Assembly: GCA_905221605.1 (NCBI GenBank)
Contig: CAJNDS010001668.1
Location: 1,354,276 to 1,418,275 of the forward strand
DNA from: Symbiodinium natans
Taxonomy: Eukaryota; Sar; Dinophyceae; Suessiales; Symbiodiniaceae
DNA length: 64,000 nucleotides
Direction of reading: 5' to 3'
Below, piece after piece: positions 34,101 to 49,100 of the stretch. Both the position numbers and the translations under genes were made by a program. The notes beneath the pieces were generated by a model. That model was not told the DNA's origin. It searched no databases and saw only the letters and a program-made list of their open reading frames with translations. How positions within the stretch are numbered: the first letter of the stretch is position 1; each line of letters begins with the position of its first letter.

Positions 34101-37100
34101 AACCCTGAACCCTGAACCCCTAAACCCTGAACTCTAAACCCCAAAACCCTAAACTCTGAACCCTAAACCCTAAACCCCTGTGGCCCTAAGCCCCTTAAAC
34201 AAATGCGGAGATGAAGAGGTTGCCCAGAAGTTTGGCCCGGGGGATGTCGCTGCTGTGGCCTCATCCCTGGACCCAACGTTTAGGGTTTAGGGGTTTAGGG
34301 GTTTAGGGGTTTAGGGGTTTAGGGGTTTAGGGGTTTAGGGGTTTAGGGGGGGTTTAGGGGTTTAGGGGTCTAGGGGTTTAGGGGTTTAGGGGTTTAGGGG
34401 TTTAGGGTTTAGGGGTTTAGGGGTGTAGGGGTGTAGGGGTTTAGGGGTTTAGGGGTTTCGGGGTTTAGGGTGTTTAGGGGTTTAGGGGTTTAGGGTTTAG
34501 GGTTTAATGTTGGACCTGGTTTAGTAGGGGCCTTCTCTACAAGTCAATTTGGCTGGGTTATTCAGGACACCCTGACTGGTTGGGGGGGGTGCGCGGCGGG
34601 ATCCTGAATTAAGTCAAATCGTCCGGAATTCCACACGCCGCGCCTTTAAAAAAGATTGCCGGGCATCGCTGCCCCCTTTATTCAGCCACTTCGACGCTCG
34701 TGAGGCTTAGAAGTAAGTGTCGGTAAAATCGCTGCCCCTTTTGAACTCCACCCAATTAAAATCATATAAACCCCCGGGACCGTGTCGACTGGGGGGGGGG
34801 GGGGGGGGGGGGGGCGAGGGGGCCCACAACAGTAAAGAGGGTGCAACGTTAGGGTTTAGGGATTAGGGAGTTGAACCCGAAACCCGAAACCCGAAACCCT
34901 ATACCCTTCAAACACCAAACCTGACAGGGCTTTAGGGTTCAGGGTCTACTTGGGGAGTTGTGGTTTAGGGTTGGAGGTGCGAGGCTCTCGGGATAAAAGT
35001 GTTTTCAGAAGCAGGTTTGGGGCTTTCGGTGCGGGCTTTGGGGCGGATTCGGGGGGGGGGGGGGCTTGGGGGGTGCAGGATTCAGGGCCTTAGGGTTGAG
35101 GGATTGCGTTCGGGCGTGTAGGATTTAGGGCCTTAGGGTTCAGAGAGTTGCGGAAGGGCTTAAGGGGTGTGGGATGTAGGGCCTTATTGCGGAAGGACGC
35201 TCTAAAGACTCAACACCCAACCCGACACCGCAAACTCTAAAGCTTCAACTCCCTGAACCCTGGTGCCCGACAGTCTGAGCCTTCCCAGACCCCGCCTCCC
35301 CCCCGCCCGAAATGGGGGTTTACCAGAATCAGGTACCCCTAGTCCTAGCAGTCCCCAAATAGTAGGGTCCTTATAACAAGGACCCAATCTTGTACCCCTA
35401 TTTTCGGAAACCCTAGACCCTAAACCCTCAACCCTCAACCCTAAACCCTCAACCCTAAACCCGAAACCCTAAACCCAAACCCCAAACCCTAAACCCCAAA
35501 CCCCAAACCCTAAACCTTAAACCCCCACACGTCTAATCCCGGAACGCTCCACAAGCCATCGCTTTTGAAGACATCGCCGCTGCTCGAGGTTCTGAACCAG
35601 AACAGCACTGGCCCGAACGTACCCCGGCGGTTCAATTAGCCTAAACCCTAAACCCTACACCCTGGACCCTAAACCCTAAACCCTAAACCCTAAACCCTAG
35701 ACCCTAGACCCCCGCTTGAAGATCTGGAGCTGGCAGGGATTCGGGATTCCGGTTTTAGGTCCTAAAGCTTGGCGTTTCGGCACCGGCTGAGGGTTTACAA
35801 GAGTAAACGTATTTGAGGTCAGGGTTTAGGGTCTGGAGGTGTGCCCGGTATAGACAGAGATAGGAAGCTGATTCAGAAAGCTGCGCATGAAGGTTCTCAT
35901 GTGGCTTGCCCCAATTCCCGGCCTGACTGAAGCTCTGAACCAAGTCTCCACCCAACTCATGCCGCATCCTTCCCGCCCCACCAGCAACAAAACGCATGCT
36001 GGAACCTCTATAAATCACCAACCAGGCCTCAACCCAATAATCGTAAACATAGGCCAAGAACCCAAGCCACTTGCCACTTACATGTCCGCCATCGGCTTGA
36101 GCCAAGCCTGCCCCAAGCAGGTCCAGAGTTCGTAGGGCCTGTGCGCAGAGTTCAATGTGAAGGGCGCCAGGGTTTAGTTTCTCTCAGCCTCCTGAGAATT
36201 TTAGGTTATACACCCTAAGGGCTGTCTTTATGAAACCTAATCCAAACCCTACATACAACCCCAAAGGCCGACTCTCGGACACTTTGGGGACAGGGCCAGC
36301 AGACCCAGAAGAAGGGGGTTCGGCGAGGGGTATTTCACCTCAATTAGCGGCCCTGGCCGTCTGGGCCCTTGGGTTGCACAGGATATACATGGGGTATATA
36401 AGGGTCCCTTTTGAAGGGCCCGTAGTAAGGGACCATGCAACTGCCCTGAGAGTTTAAAGCCTTAAGCACTAGAACCCGGAAACTCTGAAGCCCTAAATCC
36501 TGAAGCTGTACCTTGCAAGTCCTGAACCCTAGACCCTAGACCCTAAACCCGAAACCCTAAACCCGAAACCCTAAACCCGAAACCCTAAACCCTAAACCTT
36601 CCAAGTCCTCAACCCTGTCTGGGTGCATTGGGGGGGGGGGGGGGGGGGGGGGGGAGGGTGGGCCTTGCGAGGCCAAGACCATCAGCCTCTTCAAGGACTG
36701 CTGTGATGTTAGGATTTCCGGGTTAAGGGTTTAGGGTTTAGGGTTTCGGGTTTAGGGTTTAGGGTTGAGGTCCTAAACCCTGCTTGGAGGTTCATGGTAC
36801 TTTGTGACCCAATCATATCTCGACTTCTAGCCCAACTAGAACCCTCTCGGGGTACCTAAGGGGCTTGTAAGTGGGTTATCACTGACGTATACAAGTGAAC
36901 CTTAGTTGTTTGTAGGGGGCAGATTTGCAGGCTTCAGGGTATCGGCTGGGGGGCCCAAGTACTGCTTAGGTACATGGACCCTTGGGTTATTGGGGGGTCT
37001 TTCTCCCCCAGCAAGCAACTACCCGTGAACATGGCAAGTAGGAAAAACTGAAATTAAAATGCTTGGTAGCCCAGTGCTTATAAAGTAACCAACCCCCCCC

Positions 37101-40100
37101 CCCCCCCCCCCCAAAGTGGGTACACCTTAAACCCTAGACCCCAAACCCTAAACCTTAAACCCTAGACCCCAAACCCTAAACCTTAAACCCTAGACCCCAA
37201 ACCCTAAACCCTATGACCTAAACCCGAAGGGAAGGTCTTACAAGGGTCTTTGGCATTCGGGGTCTCCCTGCACGGAGTTGTTCTTGGCGGGTTTAAGGCT
37301 TGCACCATACTGCTCCAAGGACCCTCATGTTAAGTAGGGCTTTTGGGGGCCCAAAGGCCTTATATACTATTCAAGGTCTTGTGGGTCTTTTTGAGAGCCT
37401 ATGGGAACCAATTTGGGGTGTAGGATTCTCGCATCCCAATGCCAGCGCTTAGTTCCACTTCGCCCCCTGCAGAATGGCAAACGGGTGTCACCTCCTCAAC
37501 CTATTCCGGACGCGATGAAAGACAAGGCCCAGTTAGTTGGGGCGCTGAGGGGTCTAAGGGGCTTCAGGGCAGTGTCTCTGTGTGTGTGTGTGTGTGTGTG
37601 TGTTTTTTGTTTGTGTGTGTGTGAATGTGCGAATGTGCGAATGTGTGAACGTGTGAATGTGTGAATGTGTGAATGTGTGAGCTTTTTTAGGGATCTGCCA
37701 GGTGGGAATCCAGGCTTTTGCCTGCGAAAAGGCGAAAAAAGGTAAACAGAAGGTAAACAAAAGGTAAAAACAAGGTAAACAAAAAGGTAAAACAAAGGCA
37801 AACACAAGGTAGATAAAAGGTAACACAAAGGCAAAAATGGCGAGGGCGGCCCTTTACCTTTCTTACCTTTTCAGGGTACCATTTTCTACCTTTTTGTTTA
37901 CCTTTTTCAAATACTTGTTGAGGAAGAAAATACCAAATACCTTTTCACAAGCCTCTATTAAGGCTCTTGTGATGCGGCGTTTGATCTTGATAGGGTGTGC
38001 CTCTATATCTCTGGCTTCGTTTTCCCTAAGGGTCCATGATCCATGTACCTAGATAGGGAATTCTTGGGCCTTAAATTAATTGCTATGTCGGGTAATTGGG
38101 CCCAAGATTTTTAGTAAATAGGTACATGGACCCTTACAAAGGTTTGGTTTTGGTGGGATTCGGGGTCTGGGGCCACAGGCATTCATGACCGGCTTGACTT
38201 CATGTTTGCTTTTTTGGACTGCTAGGGTTTAGGGTTTAGGGTTTTGGGTTTTGGGTTTTCGGGGGCCGGGGAACAGGGCGAGCTCTTGAATTCGGTTTTG
38301 CATAAACTTGTGTGGTGGTTGCGTGCTGCCTCGGCCTCTTGACGTAAACCCACGGAACCCTAAACCCTACACCCTAAACCCCAAACCCGAAACCCTAAAT
38401 CCTAAACCCCAAACCCCAAACCCCAAACCCCACCCAAACCCATGCCGACATCTGTTGTTCGCAGCAGCGCCGTGCGAGGCGCTGTATCCCCTGATCACCT
38501 TCAAGAACGCTCGGGCCACAGATACGGCTTCCCAAAGGATCCATGTACCTATATAGTTTTTACTTGGGCCTTAAAGGGGTTTCTCTATAGTAGGTTTAGG
38601 GCCCAAGTATATTCTATAGAGGTACATGGATCCTCTGGGCTTCCCAGAGACTCCAAACCCCCTGAATTAAGTTATAATGTAAGGGATATTCCTGAATTAA
38701 GGAACAGACCTTAAATCAAATTAGGGTTCCGACTATAATGTAAGGGATATTCGGATATTCGTCAATTAAGGGGTTTGGGAGTCTCTGGTTTATCGGCTTT
38801 AGGATTCTCCTGCCGCTGCGCCTGCAGACAGTAGCCTCTGTAGTGTGGCGAAAGGTAAAGATACCAAAATGCAGCAACCCTAAACCCTAAACCCTAAACC
38901 TTTAACCCGAAACCCAAAACCGCAAACCCAAATCTACGTTTCACACTTTTCAGGGCGTCTAAAGGTCAAGTACTCTCGATGAATCTCAGAGTCATGGTGC
39001 GCGTTGGGGAACATTCGGCGCGCTGTTGACGTTGAGGACTTGGTGCTTTGGCACGCCGATGGCAGTTTTGATATTTAGGGTTTAGGGTTTAAGAGATATA
39101 CTTTGGTAGACAGACACCAGTGGGCCCGTATTCCACATCACACACCCCTAAATCCCTAAACCCGGAAGCCCTAAATTCTGCAGGGTAAATCCTCAGCCCC
39201 CCCCCCCCCCCCCCCCCCCCCCGCCCCCTCCCACATGTAGAGCCGGCCGAAGAACTCCGAGCCTGCCGCAGCGCGATGGAATCTTCACACGTGCATTGCT
39301 CAAGAGCGTGCCACCAACTCTCAGGCGGCAGTCTTGACTCGCATCCAAGCATCGCAGGGTGCTGCGCGCTTGCAAGGCTGCCAGACGCGGATCAGGGGTT
39401 AGGGTTTAGGGTTTAGCGCAGGATGAGAGACAGAGGATGCAGTGATTGATACCCCATGTGGGCAGTGATGCCCTGAACTCTGAGATCGGTCCTGAAATGG
39501 AGGCTTTCTGAGAACCCTCGACCCTCTAACTTTATGCTTACCCAAACCCCAAGCCAATGTGAGGTCACCCTGAACTACAACTTCGGGCCCAGCGTGATGG
39601 TGCCGCTGCCATTCCGCTGCCGGACCATCAATGTCACGACCTCGGTGGGAAAGCATCGGGTTTAGGGGTAACATACTAGTCGGTAGCCGGATCACCCTAA
39701 ACCCTAAACCCTAAACTTCGGGTTTAGGGTTAACATACTAGTCGGTAGCCGGATCTCCTAACCCTAAACCCTAAACTCTTAATTTATTTTGGGGGTAGGT
39801 TGGGCTTTGAAGCTTCAATCTGGCCCAAGGAAGTGCTGGCCTCTGACGTCAGCAAGAAGAAGGAGCACACAACGCCCGCGGCCGACGGCCAATATGAGGC
39901 TCGGTGCCTGCTGCGATGGGAGCGGTTGAGGGTTTAGGGTTGAGGGTTTAGGGGCCGGAGGGGCTCGGAGGACCGCTATCGCTTGGCCGGTTGGGTGGGG
40001 CGGGGGGGGGTGGGGGGTTGGTCTCGTTGCTTCTCCTGCTAAAATCTCTCTTGGCACGCGTGCGGCCTATAAGGTTGTACAGTTGTAGCACCCGAAACCA

Positions 40101-42796
40101 TAAACCCTAAACCCTAAACCCTAAACCCTAAACCCTAAACCCTGCAGCTCACGGGGCCAGGTCCTCTTCCCTGTTGCTCTCCCGGACGAGGGCGGCTTCG
40201 ACTGGCTCGACCAGCACACAGCCGCAAGAAAGAGAGGGCCCCTTCCATCCTACAACCTCAACGCCGGTTTAGGGTTTAGGGTTTAGGGTTTAGGGTTTAG
40301 GGTTTAGGGTTTCGGGCCCTAAGCCCCGCCCTTCCATCCTAGAGCCGAAGGAGGAGATGGCGTTTAGGGGTCTTGGTAGCCCAGCGGTGCCCTTTACCCT
40401 CTTTTTTGGGTTATGGGTTCCCTTATACAAAAATCAACCCAAAAAAGGGTGCCCTTCTTATAATATGGTTACTGGGCTACTAAAGGGTTGATGGTTTAGG
40501 GTTGGGGGGTTGAGGGGTTGAGGGGTTGAGGGGTCGAGGGGTTGAGGGGTTGAGGGGTCGAGGGTTTAGGGCCCTAAATCCCAAAATCCTGAGCTTCCTT
40601 CAAGCCCTACACTTCCTCAAACGGCCTGAACTTCGTAACCCCTAAGCTTTAGTCGCTTCAGCCCCCCTTACGAACAGTACTTAAATTGTTTTACATACAA
40701 GAACCCAGGGGCAATATTGAAACATATTATGGTTCTCAAGGTTGTAAGGGCATGGTAAACCCTAACCCCCATGTCCGAGTAGGGTTTAGTTTAGGGTTTA
40801 GGGGTTAGGGGTTTTAAGTTTAGGGCTTAGGCTTTAGGAGCCTGCGGGCCTGTGGGCACATGCTTAGTTCGAGTGGTACTCTTTTGCCCTGTTGGGGTCC
40901 TGGTGTTCCCTTGGAAAAAACCCAACCAACCCTCAACAAGGGTACCCTAAGCCTGTTTAGAGGCTATACTTAGGGTTTAGGGCTTAGGGCTTTAGGGTTT
41001 GGGCTTAGGGTTTAGGGACTACAGTAAGGTTACTGGGCTACCAAGCCATCAGACGAGTTTCAGTTCTTGGACTCTTGCCTTTAGTTTTGCGGTCAACACG
41101 TACAGGGCCCCTATGACCTTAGGGTTTAGGGTCTATAGGGCTTCAGCGTAAACCCTCAACTTCTGGTCCTAAATCCTATAACCCCTAAACTCTAAACCCC
41201 TTAAACCCTAAACCCTAGAATTCCTAAACACTAAGCCCCTTAAACCCTAAGCCCTATAACCCCGAAACACTAAACCCCTTAACCCCTAAACACTAGAATC
41301 ACTAGAACCCCTAAACTCCTTAAGTCCTATTACCCCTAAACACTAAAACCCTCAAACCCTAAACCCTACCCTAAACTCCTTAAATCCTACCCCTAAACAC
41401 TAGAACCCTTAAACCCTGAACCCTAGAACCCCTAAACTCCTTAAATCCGATTACCCCTAAACCTTAAAACCCTTAAACCCTAAACCTTAGAACCCCTAAA
41501 CTCCTGAAAGCCTAGTAAGCTTGGGTTCAGGATTTCGGATCTGCACGGGTGGCAGCGCCATACCGAACCCCAAGCGCACCAACCTTAGGTTCAGGGTTTA
41601 GGGTTTAGGGTTTAGGGTTTAGGGTTTAGGGTTCAGGGTTAAGGGTTAAGGGTTTAGGGGCTGCCTTGCTTGAAGGTGATTGGTAGTTAGAACTGTGGTA
41701 GGGTTGAGGGGGCTGAGCCCTAGTTATAGCTGCAATTCCGAAGCCCTAAACACCCGAAATCCTGCTCATGCTTTCGTAAATCCCAGGGATGCAGATGGTG
41801 GCCTGGGACGCCCAGGCGTGTGCAAAGGACGATGCATCGTATGCTCAACGGGCAGATTCGTGCGCCGAAAGGCAGGGCATTGCCATTGCTACTGCTGGAA
41901 ATGCATTTCCGAGTGGGCTGGAAGCCAGTGGTTGGCAGATCACGATTCCACGATCGAGATTGAAGGCGACGAAGGATGGGTTGTTTTGCAGCCTAACTGA
42001 TAGAGCAAAGGCCGCGGATGAAGTAAAAGAGTCTTTCTGCGGAGTGCCGAAGTTCTCTGTGATTCGTGGATTGAAGCATTCATACCCTAAAGAAGCCCAA
42101 AGCGTCCCTGAAGAAGCCCGAAACTGCAGTGAAGATAGCCCCAAGAACACCTTCAAGTACATTTCGGATTCCCACCCCCCCCCCCCCCCCCCACCCCCTC
42201 TGAACCTTTTGGGAAAAAGAGCCTGTTGGGGAATTCGCCCTTCTGCCTAAACCCTAAACAAACCCTCAAAGTGGCGCCACCTATCCCAGGTTCCTGCAGA
42301 AGAACACGACCTACGTGGAGCTCAGTCGCTTTGCGCGTCAGAAGCCCTAAACCCTAAACCCTAAACCCTAAACCCTAAACCCTAAACCCTAAACCCTAAA
42401 CCCTAAACCCTAAACCCTAAACCCTAAACCCTAAACCCTAAACCCTAAACCCTAAACCCTAAACTGAGCTTCGGGTTCATGGTTTAGGGCTCAGCGCGTC
42501 TGCATTTTGCGATTTCGTGATCGTTTGGGCGACACGGGTATTGGGCTTTTGGGTCCAGGGTTCGGGTATGCTATCCCTAAACCCTGAACCCAAAACCCGA
42601 AGGTAGGGGGATTAGGGAGAGGGGAAGGGAGGGCGGGGAGAGTTTCAACCTTGCGGAAATTCGCGCCGTAGCTGAGCGAGCACACTTTACACTTTGTGGG
42701 ATACTCTTATGAAAGTGTACACTTTTTTGGGGCTTATGAACTCAGCAACTAAGTGTAACCACCCCAAGAGTCGGACGTCTTCGTTTTCTATTTTTT

Positions 42797-42835
<39 letters not shown>

Positions 42836-45800
42836 AGGGAGGGGAGGGTTTCCAGGGGGCGTCCCACTTCTGCCCTAGGGTTTAGGGTTTAGGGTTTAGG
42901 GTTTAGGTTTAGGGTTTAGGGTTTAGGGTTTAGGGTTTAGGGTTTGGGGTTTGGGGTTTAGGGTTTAGGGTTTAGGGTTTAGGGGCCCCATAAGATGCTG
43001 AAGGGTTTGCTTGCGGTGCTCCAGGTGATCGTTCACTTCTCAGCTGGTGTGAGAAGAGCCGCAAGCTTGAAGGGTTCATAGTTCATGGTTTTAGGGTTTT
43101 AGGGTTTTAGGGTTTTAGGGTTTTAGGGTTTCAGGGTTTAGGGGTTTAGGGTTTTAGGGTTTTTGGGTTTTAGGGTTTTCGTGGGAGGGTTCACGGTTTA
43201 GGGTTTTCGGGTTTCCGCGTTTAGGGTTCAGGGTTTTAGGGTTTGAGGGTTCTGGGGTTTTGGGGTTTTAGGGGTTAAACGGTTTAGGATTTTAGGGTTT
43301 CAGGGTTTCAGGGTTTAGGGAGGATGCAATTGGGCTTTAGGATCTTGGGCATATGTTATGTGGTTACTGCAACATTTTAGGCTTCTGCGTTGTTTTTTTG
43401 GATTGGGCCTGTAGCGTTTTCTGCTTTTAGGTTCAGGATCTTGTGTGGAGGGACCCTGGATTCGATTGTAAGATGTTTAGGACCGCCAGCCTTATACGGG
43501 CTGCCTCGAGGTCGAAGCTTTCCTGGAGGAAGCTCGACACTATACTCCCTTCCCCCTAGTAGACCACCCCCCCCCCCCCGCACCCCTTGATACTACAAGG
43601 TTATGATACGCTATAATTTAACTCTAACGGCAGTATCGAAGATTAGCGACTAGGGGACGTTGTAATATTAGGGTGAGGGCATTCGACCCTCGACAAAGGG
43701 AAAGATGCCCGGTTTCTTGGTCCGACTTGGGAAGATGGGCGGTCTTCAACCCCGCCTAAACCCCCAAAACCCTGTAAGTTGTGTAAGCCTATCAACCCTA
43801 AAACGCCAAAAACCCTGCGGCCCTGAATCCACGATTCAGTTTAGAGTAACCCTGCACCTCAAAAAATCCAGAGTGCATAAGTGCGTAACGTATACCTTGC
43901 AGACAAGGGATACCCCTAAAGGGCATATGAAGCAGGGTTTATATTTAATTTTTTGGTGAGTGTATATAAGGTTCCTTTTATTATTGGTGAGTGTATACAT
44001 TGGGTGTCTTTTTGGGGGTACAAGAAAGATAAACCCTACTTCATTTAGGTCACTCCAGCTCGGAGGGCCCCAACACCTACATTTTTGCTTCAAGTTCCCA
44101 AACGGCATAATCTCAAGGGTTGGTTTGGACCCTGGAGCATAAACATAGGGAATCTGAACCCTGAACTCTAACCCCGGTAGGTGCCAAACCCTAAACCCTT
44201 AACCCTAAACTCTAAGCCCTAAACCCTGAACCCTCAACCCTGAACCCTAAACCCTAAACCCTAACTCGGGTATGTATACCTGAAGACCGAGTTCTGGGAG
44301 CCTCAGCATAAGGGCTTACGCTGAGGGCTTGGAACCAAGATTTTGAAGGTGCATTTGCCCCGGTCTTTACGGCTGTACAGGGTAGATCGCTGGCTCTCTA
44401 TACGTAGAGTTGAGATGTAGTTCGGAGTTTTGTTGCCCCAAACCCTAACCCCAAACCCCAAACCCTAAACCGGGGTTAATCTGGGAACCCCATAGACCCT
44501 CTGACCCAGGTGGCCTAACGAGACCCAAGGGCTACTCCCTCCTGTCACGGAGCTCGAATGACAAGCCAGACATGGGTGCCTTGATTATGACATAGGGTTT
44601 AGGGTTTAGGGTTTAGGGTTTTCAGTTTACAGTTTACAGTTTAGGGTTTAGGGTTTAGGGTTTGGGGTTTAGGGTTTAGGGTTAAGGGTTTAGGGTTGAG
44701 GTTCAGCTGGCCTTGTGTAGCGGGTCGTAAAGGCTTCTGCCCTTTTTGGTGGTGCTGCGCTCCCTTGTATCAGTAACCAACCGCAAGATGGGATAGGATG
44801 TATAAGATATCGGGGTTTGGGGGTTTATACAGGGCTTACGCTGGGCCTAAACGCCCTGTGTATTCCCAAAGCCCCCCAGATCATATCCCAAGGCAGACCT
44901 CTGTGGCTTGTGGGTCTGGGGCTTAGGGTTTAGGGTTTAAGGGTTTAGGGTTTAGGGTTTAGGGTTTAGGGTTTAGGGTTGGCTTCCTGGTTTGTTTGGT
45001 TCGGGAACAAGCCTGAACTTGAAACCAGAAGTTCAGACCCGCGTGAGGGTTTACAGGCTCCGAGGTGATTTAGAGATGAGGGCTTTGGGTTTAGAGTCAT
45101 TTAGAGTCATTTAGAGTCATTTAGAGTCATTTAGAGTCATTTAGAGTCATTTAGAGTCATTTAGAGAAGAGGGCTTTGGGTTTAGAGTCTGGGGTGTAGG
45201 GGGAGATACCTCGACGCGCAGGAGTAGTTTGTGTTCGCATATTCCGGTCCGGGCCCCTTGAAAATACCCCAACGGACCAAAAGCGGTTCCCTTGTTTTCC
45301 TTAGTCGCTGCAGTTTTCAGGCTTTATGTGCAGGGCTTCTTGCACACAAAAAGGAACCCAATCATAACGGTACTTACAACCCAGCTAGAACCCTACTAGG
45401 GTACTTAAGGGGCTTATCAGTGGGTTGTATCTACACTTACAATACCCTGAACCTCCGAACCCTCAAACCTCCCTGAACCCCTCCATGCGAAACCTCAAAC
45501 CGTCAAAAAGACAGACAAGCCCTAAAACCCTAAAAACTAAACACCAAACCCTAAGTTAAAGCCCTAAAACCCTTAAAACTAAACACTAAGCCCTAACTTA
45601 AAGTTTAGAAGACCATGCATGCAAAGTGGATGAGCCGAGGCTTTGGCATTCCACAGCTGGACGACTTGAGCGTGCGCCGGGTGCTGAATGCTGTGGCGAC
45701 AATCCAAGCCAGGCCGGTGGAGGTCTTCAGGTGGGTGTTGGGGCTCGTAAGGTTTCAGGGTTTCGGGGTTTAGGGTTCGAGGGTTGTTGAGCTTAAACAG

Positions 45801-46141
45801 AGCTTTAGGTTTTCTAGGGAGGTGCCTATAGATGTGTTTGGGGGCTACCAATACGAATTAAGGGTTTTGGGGGGGTTTGATGTTGAATGCCTGCCACGGG
45901 CTCCCGTGCCCCAAGCCCGAAACCCGAAACCCTAAACACCAACGCCCTAAGCCCTAAGCACTAAGCCTAAGCCCAAAAAGCATCCGGCTCGCCGAACCCG
46001 AAAAACCCCAAGCAAGACCCCAGGTTTCGGGTGTCGGGTTGAAGGATACCCTCGATCCCCTAAGTCCGAACCCCTCAAACCATGCCTGTCTATGGCCTAA
46101 GCCCTTTATGGGAACTTGCAGGGCAGTTGATCGGAGGATCC

Positions 46142-46173
<32 letters not shown>

Positions 46174-49100
46174 TTCAACCTGAATCTCTCAATAAAACCT
46201 TGCGACCTGTGACCCTCCTCTACCCTCTAAACCCTAAACCCTAAACCCCCTTCAATCCTAACCCCTGCACCCTTGACCCTCACACCCCATGTCATCCTCG
46301 TGTCCTAGCCCTGGCTCCTGGCAGGAATTATGTTGTCATGGAGATCCGGGGCAACCTCATGAAGGAGCGCTTCAGGCATGACGGTACAACCCATCCGACT
46401 TCATCCTTCCAGCATCCGAAGATGTCGGGTGTACTAGGGTTTCGAGTTCATCTGGGGGGGGTTTACGGTCTATGGACTTAGGGACTGCTAGGGCTTTTTG
46501 GCCTCCTCTAAACTACCCCCCGAGGTTCCCCAAAAGAGCCTTAATTAAGCTTAGTTATCCCTAAATACCCTCTAAACTACCCCCTAGGTTCCCCTCTAAA
46601 AACAACCTGACTTAAGCCTAATTATCCCTAAATAGCCTTAACTTTAACGGGGAACCTAGGGGGGTAGTATAGAGGGGGTAGTAGGGGCACCCATGAGTTT
46701 GGGGCTCACCTTTTTTAGGGTTTAGGGTTTAGGGTAAGTCTAATCCTGCGAGCTCCCCCAAGCCCATGATCAAGGCAAGGGAAGCCCCGGGGCGGTGCAT
46801 GCTTAACCGCGGTTTAGGGTTTATTTTGGGTTTAGGGTTTGGGTTTAGGGTTTAGGGTTTAGGGTTTAGGGTTTAGGGTTTAGCCGGTTTAGGGCTTAGG
46901 CCTTAGGGCTTAGGGCTTAGGGTAGGAGATCCTCGCCCCTTCAACTACCCTAAATTCGCCTCTCGGTGTGCGCTGTCTGCCCCCCCCAAATCCTGACTTC
47001 CGAATTAAGCCCGAAGCCCCACACCCCCAACTAAGCCATGTGAGCCCGAGACCCGAAATTACTCTTTGCTGAAGAACCCCCCAAGAACTAGAAGATACGA
47101 ATCCCCTATATTCACCCCATAAGGAAAAACATGTTCTATTCTTGGGGGGGGGGGGTGCTTAACAACAACCCTAAACCCTAAACCCTAAACCCTAAACCCT
47201 AAACCCTAAACCCTAAACCCTAAACCCTAAACCCTAAACCCTAAACCCTAAACCCTAAACCCTAAACCCTAAACCCTAAACCCTAAACCCTTACCTTTCT
47301 TTCTGCAGGAGGAGCGACTGGAGGCCCTACCGAAGTGGTACGGCTACAAGCGCCCTTTAGCCGACACTAGTATAGCGTTGGGTTTAGGGTTTAGGGTTTA
47401 GGGTTTAGGGTGTAGGGTTTAGGGTTTGGGGTTTAGGGTTTAGGGTTTCGGGTGGTTTAGGGTTACGAATGGTATTTCCATATGGTCCCTATAGAATTAT
47501 CATACCACAACATCTGCCAAAACCCGGTTTTTCGAATCTTTAAGGCACCTACCTTGGGTTTCGGGCATAGGCACTCAAGCTTGGGAAAAGTCTTAAGGCT
47601 TAGGGACTTATAGAGTCGTGCAGGCAATGTTTTCGGCTTGGAAGGTTGAAGGTTGAGGCCAAATTGCGGGCTCTGTGAGGTTTAGGGACATAGTACCAAC
47701 CAGGTATCATTTCCGCGTGGCAATGAGGGATAAGGGTTTAGGGTTTTTAGGCTTTAGGGTTTAGGGTTTAGGGTTTAGGGGTTAGGGTGAGCAACAGGGG
47801 AGGAAGGAACGTCGCCCAGCGACCCGATTTCTAGCTGCATACAGCCACCATTGGAGCAAAGCTTACCCAGCAGGGCTGCGCCATATAGGGCTCGGAAGAA
47901 TTACAAATAACATTCCCTTATGGTCCCCATGTAATTACATCATCATAACCCCCCCCCCCTCCCCCCCGAACCCTATTCTAAATATTCTGGCCCCTGTATA
48001 TGGTAGCCCTAAACCCGGAACCCGTGTTTTTTTTTGTTGTGGGTGTTTTTTTGCTGTGGGTGCTTTTTTCGGGGGCCGCCCCGGTGAGTGAGTGACCTGG
48101 CGCGTGTCGCCCCCGCACCCGCAGCAAAAAAAAAAACGCGCCCCCGCACCCGCAGCAAAAAAAAAAAAAAAAAAAAAAACGCGCCCCCCCCCCCCTTCCT
48201 CCCCACCCCCCAGGTCATTTGTTTTGCAATTTCTTCCCTGCCCCCAACGCCCCCCCTCCTTTAAACTGTGCAAGCGTTTTCAAAGCACTGAATCCTTCCC
48301 AAGGCCATCATGCGAGCATTGTGTTTGCAAACGGTGGAGGGAGGGCTGCACCCCGCCCGACCCCCCCTCTTTAAAACCTCGCTTCTCAGCATATGAATCC
48401 TGTCCAAACGTATCATGCTTTGCTAATGGGGGGGGCTGCGCCCCCCCCAACCCCCCCGCTTCTTAAAGCCATGCCAGCTTGCTTCAAAGCAAATTAAATC
48501 AATCCTTTAAATTCCGAACCCATCATGAGAGCATTCCCCCCCCCCCGCTTGAAAGGGGGGGGGGGGGCGGGCCTGCGCTTTTTACCCGGGCAAACTTGCT
48601 TCAATCATACGAATCCCTTCCAAACCCGTGATGATGCGAGCATTGTGTTTGCAAAATGGGGGGGGGGGGGGGGCTGCGCCCCCCATAACCCCTGCTTTTT
48701 TTAGCCGGCAAGCCTGCTTCAAAGCCTTCCAAACCAATGATGCGAGCATTGTGTTTTCAAAGTCTGCGCAGCCCCCAACCCCCCTGAAAAAAGAGTGAAT
48801 ATATGCTTGCTTTCCTACGAAAATTCAGACCTTATAGTGGAAGTTGAATTCTCCGTTTAACAATAGAGATATAAACGTCTTCTTAGTAAAGAATCGAGAA
48901 AATAGAGCTTGTGCTATGAGCCATGAACAAAACACTTGTTGTCTACGAGTTACAGATAGAGATAATGCATGTACTCTTATGACATATAGAGAATTAGTTG
49001 TTCATGTATTCCTCTCTCATGTCTTCCTCGTGAAATAAAGAGAATGAGTCTGAAAATACTGACAAAATAGTAAACTATAGAACAATAGAGGTTTTCGCTA

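Noticed and set aside
41789-42250. 150-codon frame as a gene
   Set aside because: Three overlapping frames on two strands are open over the same DNA, it ends in a poly-proline run from a poly-C tract, and the SPRY exons splice across it.
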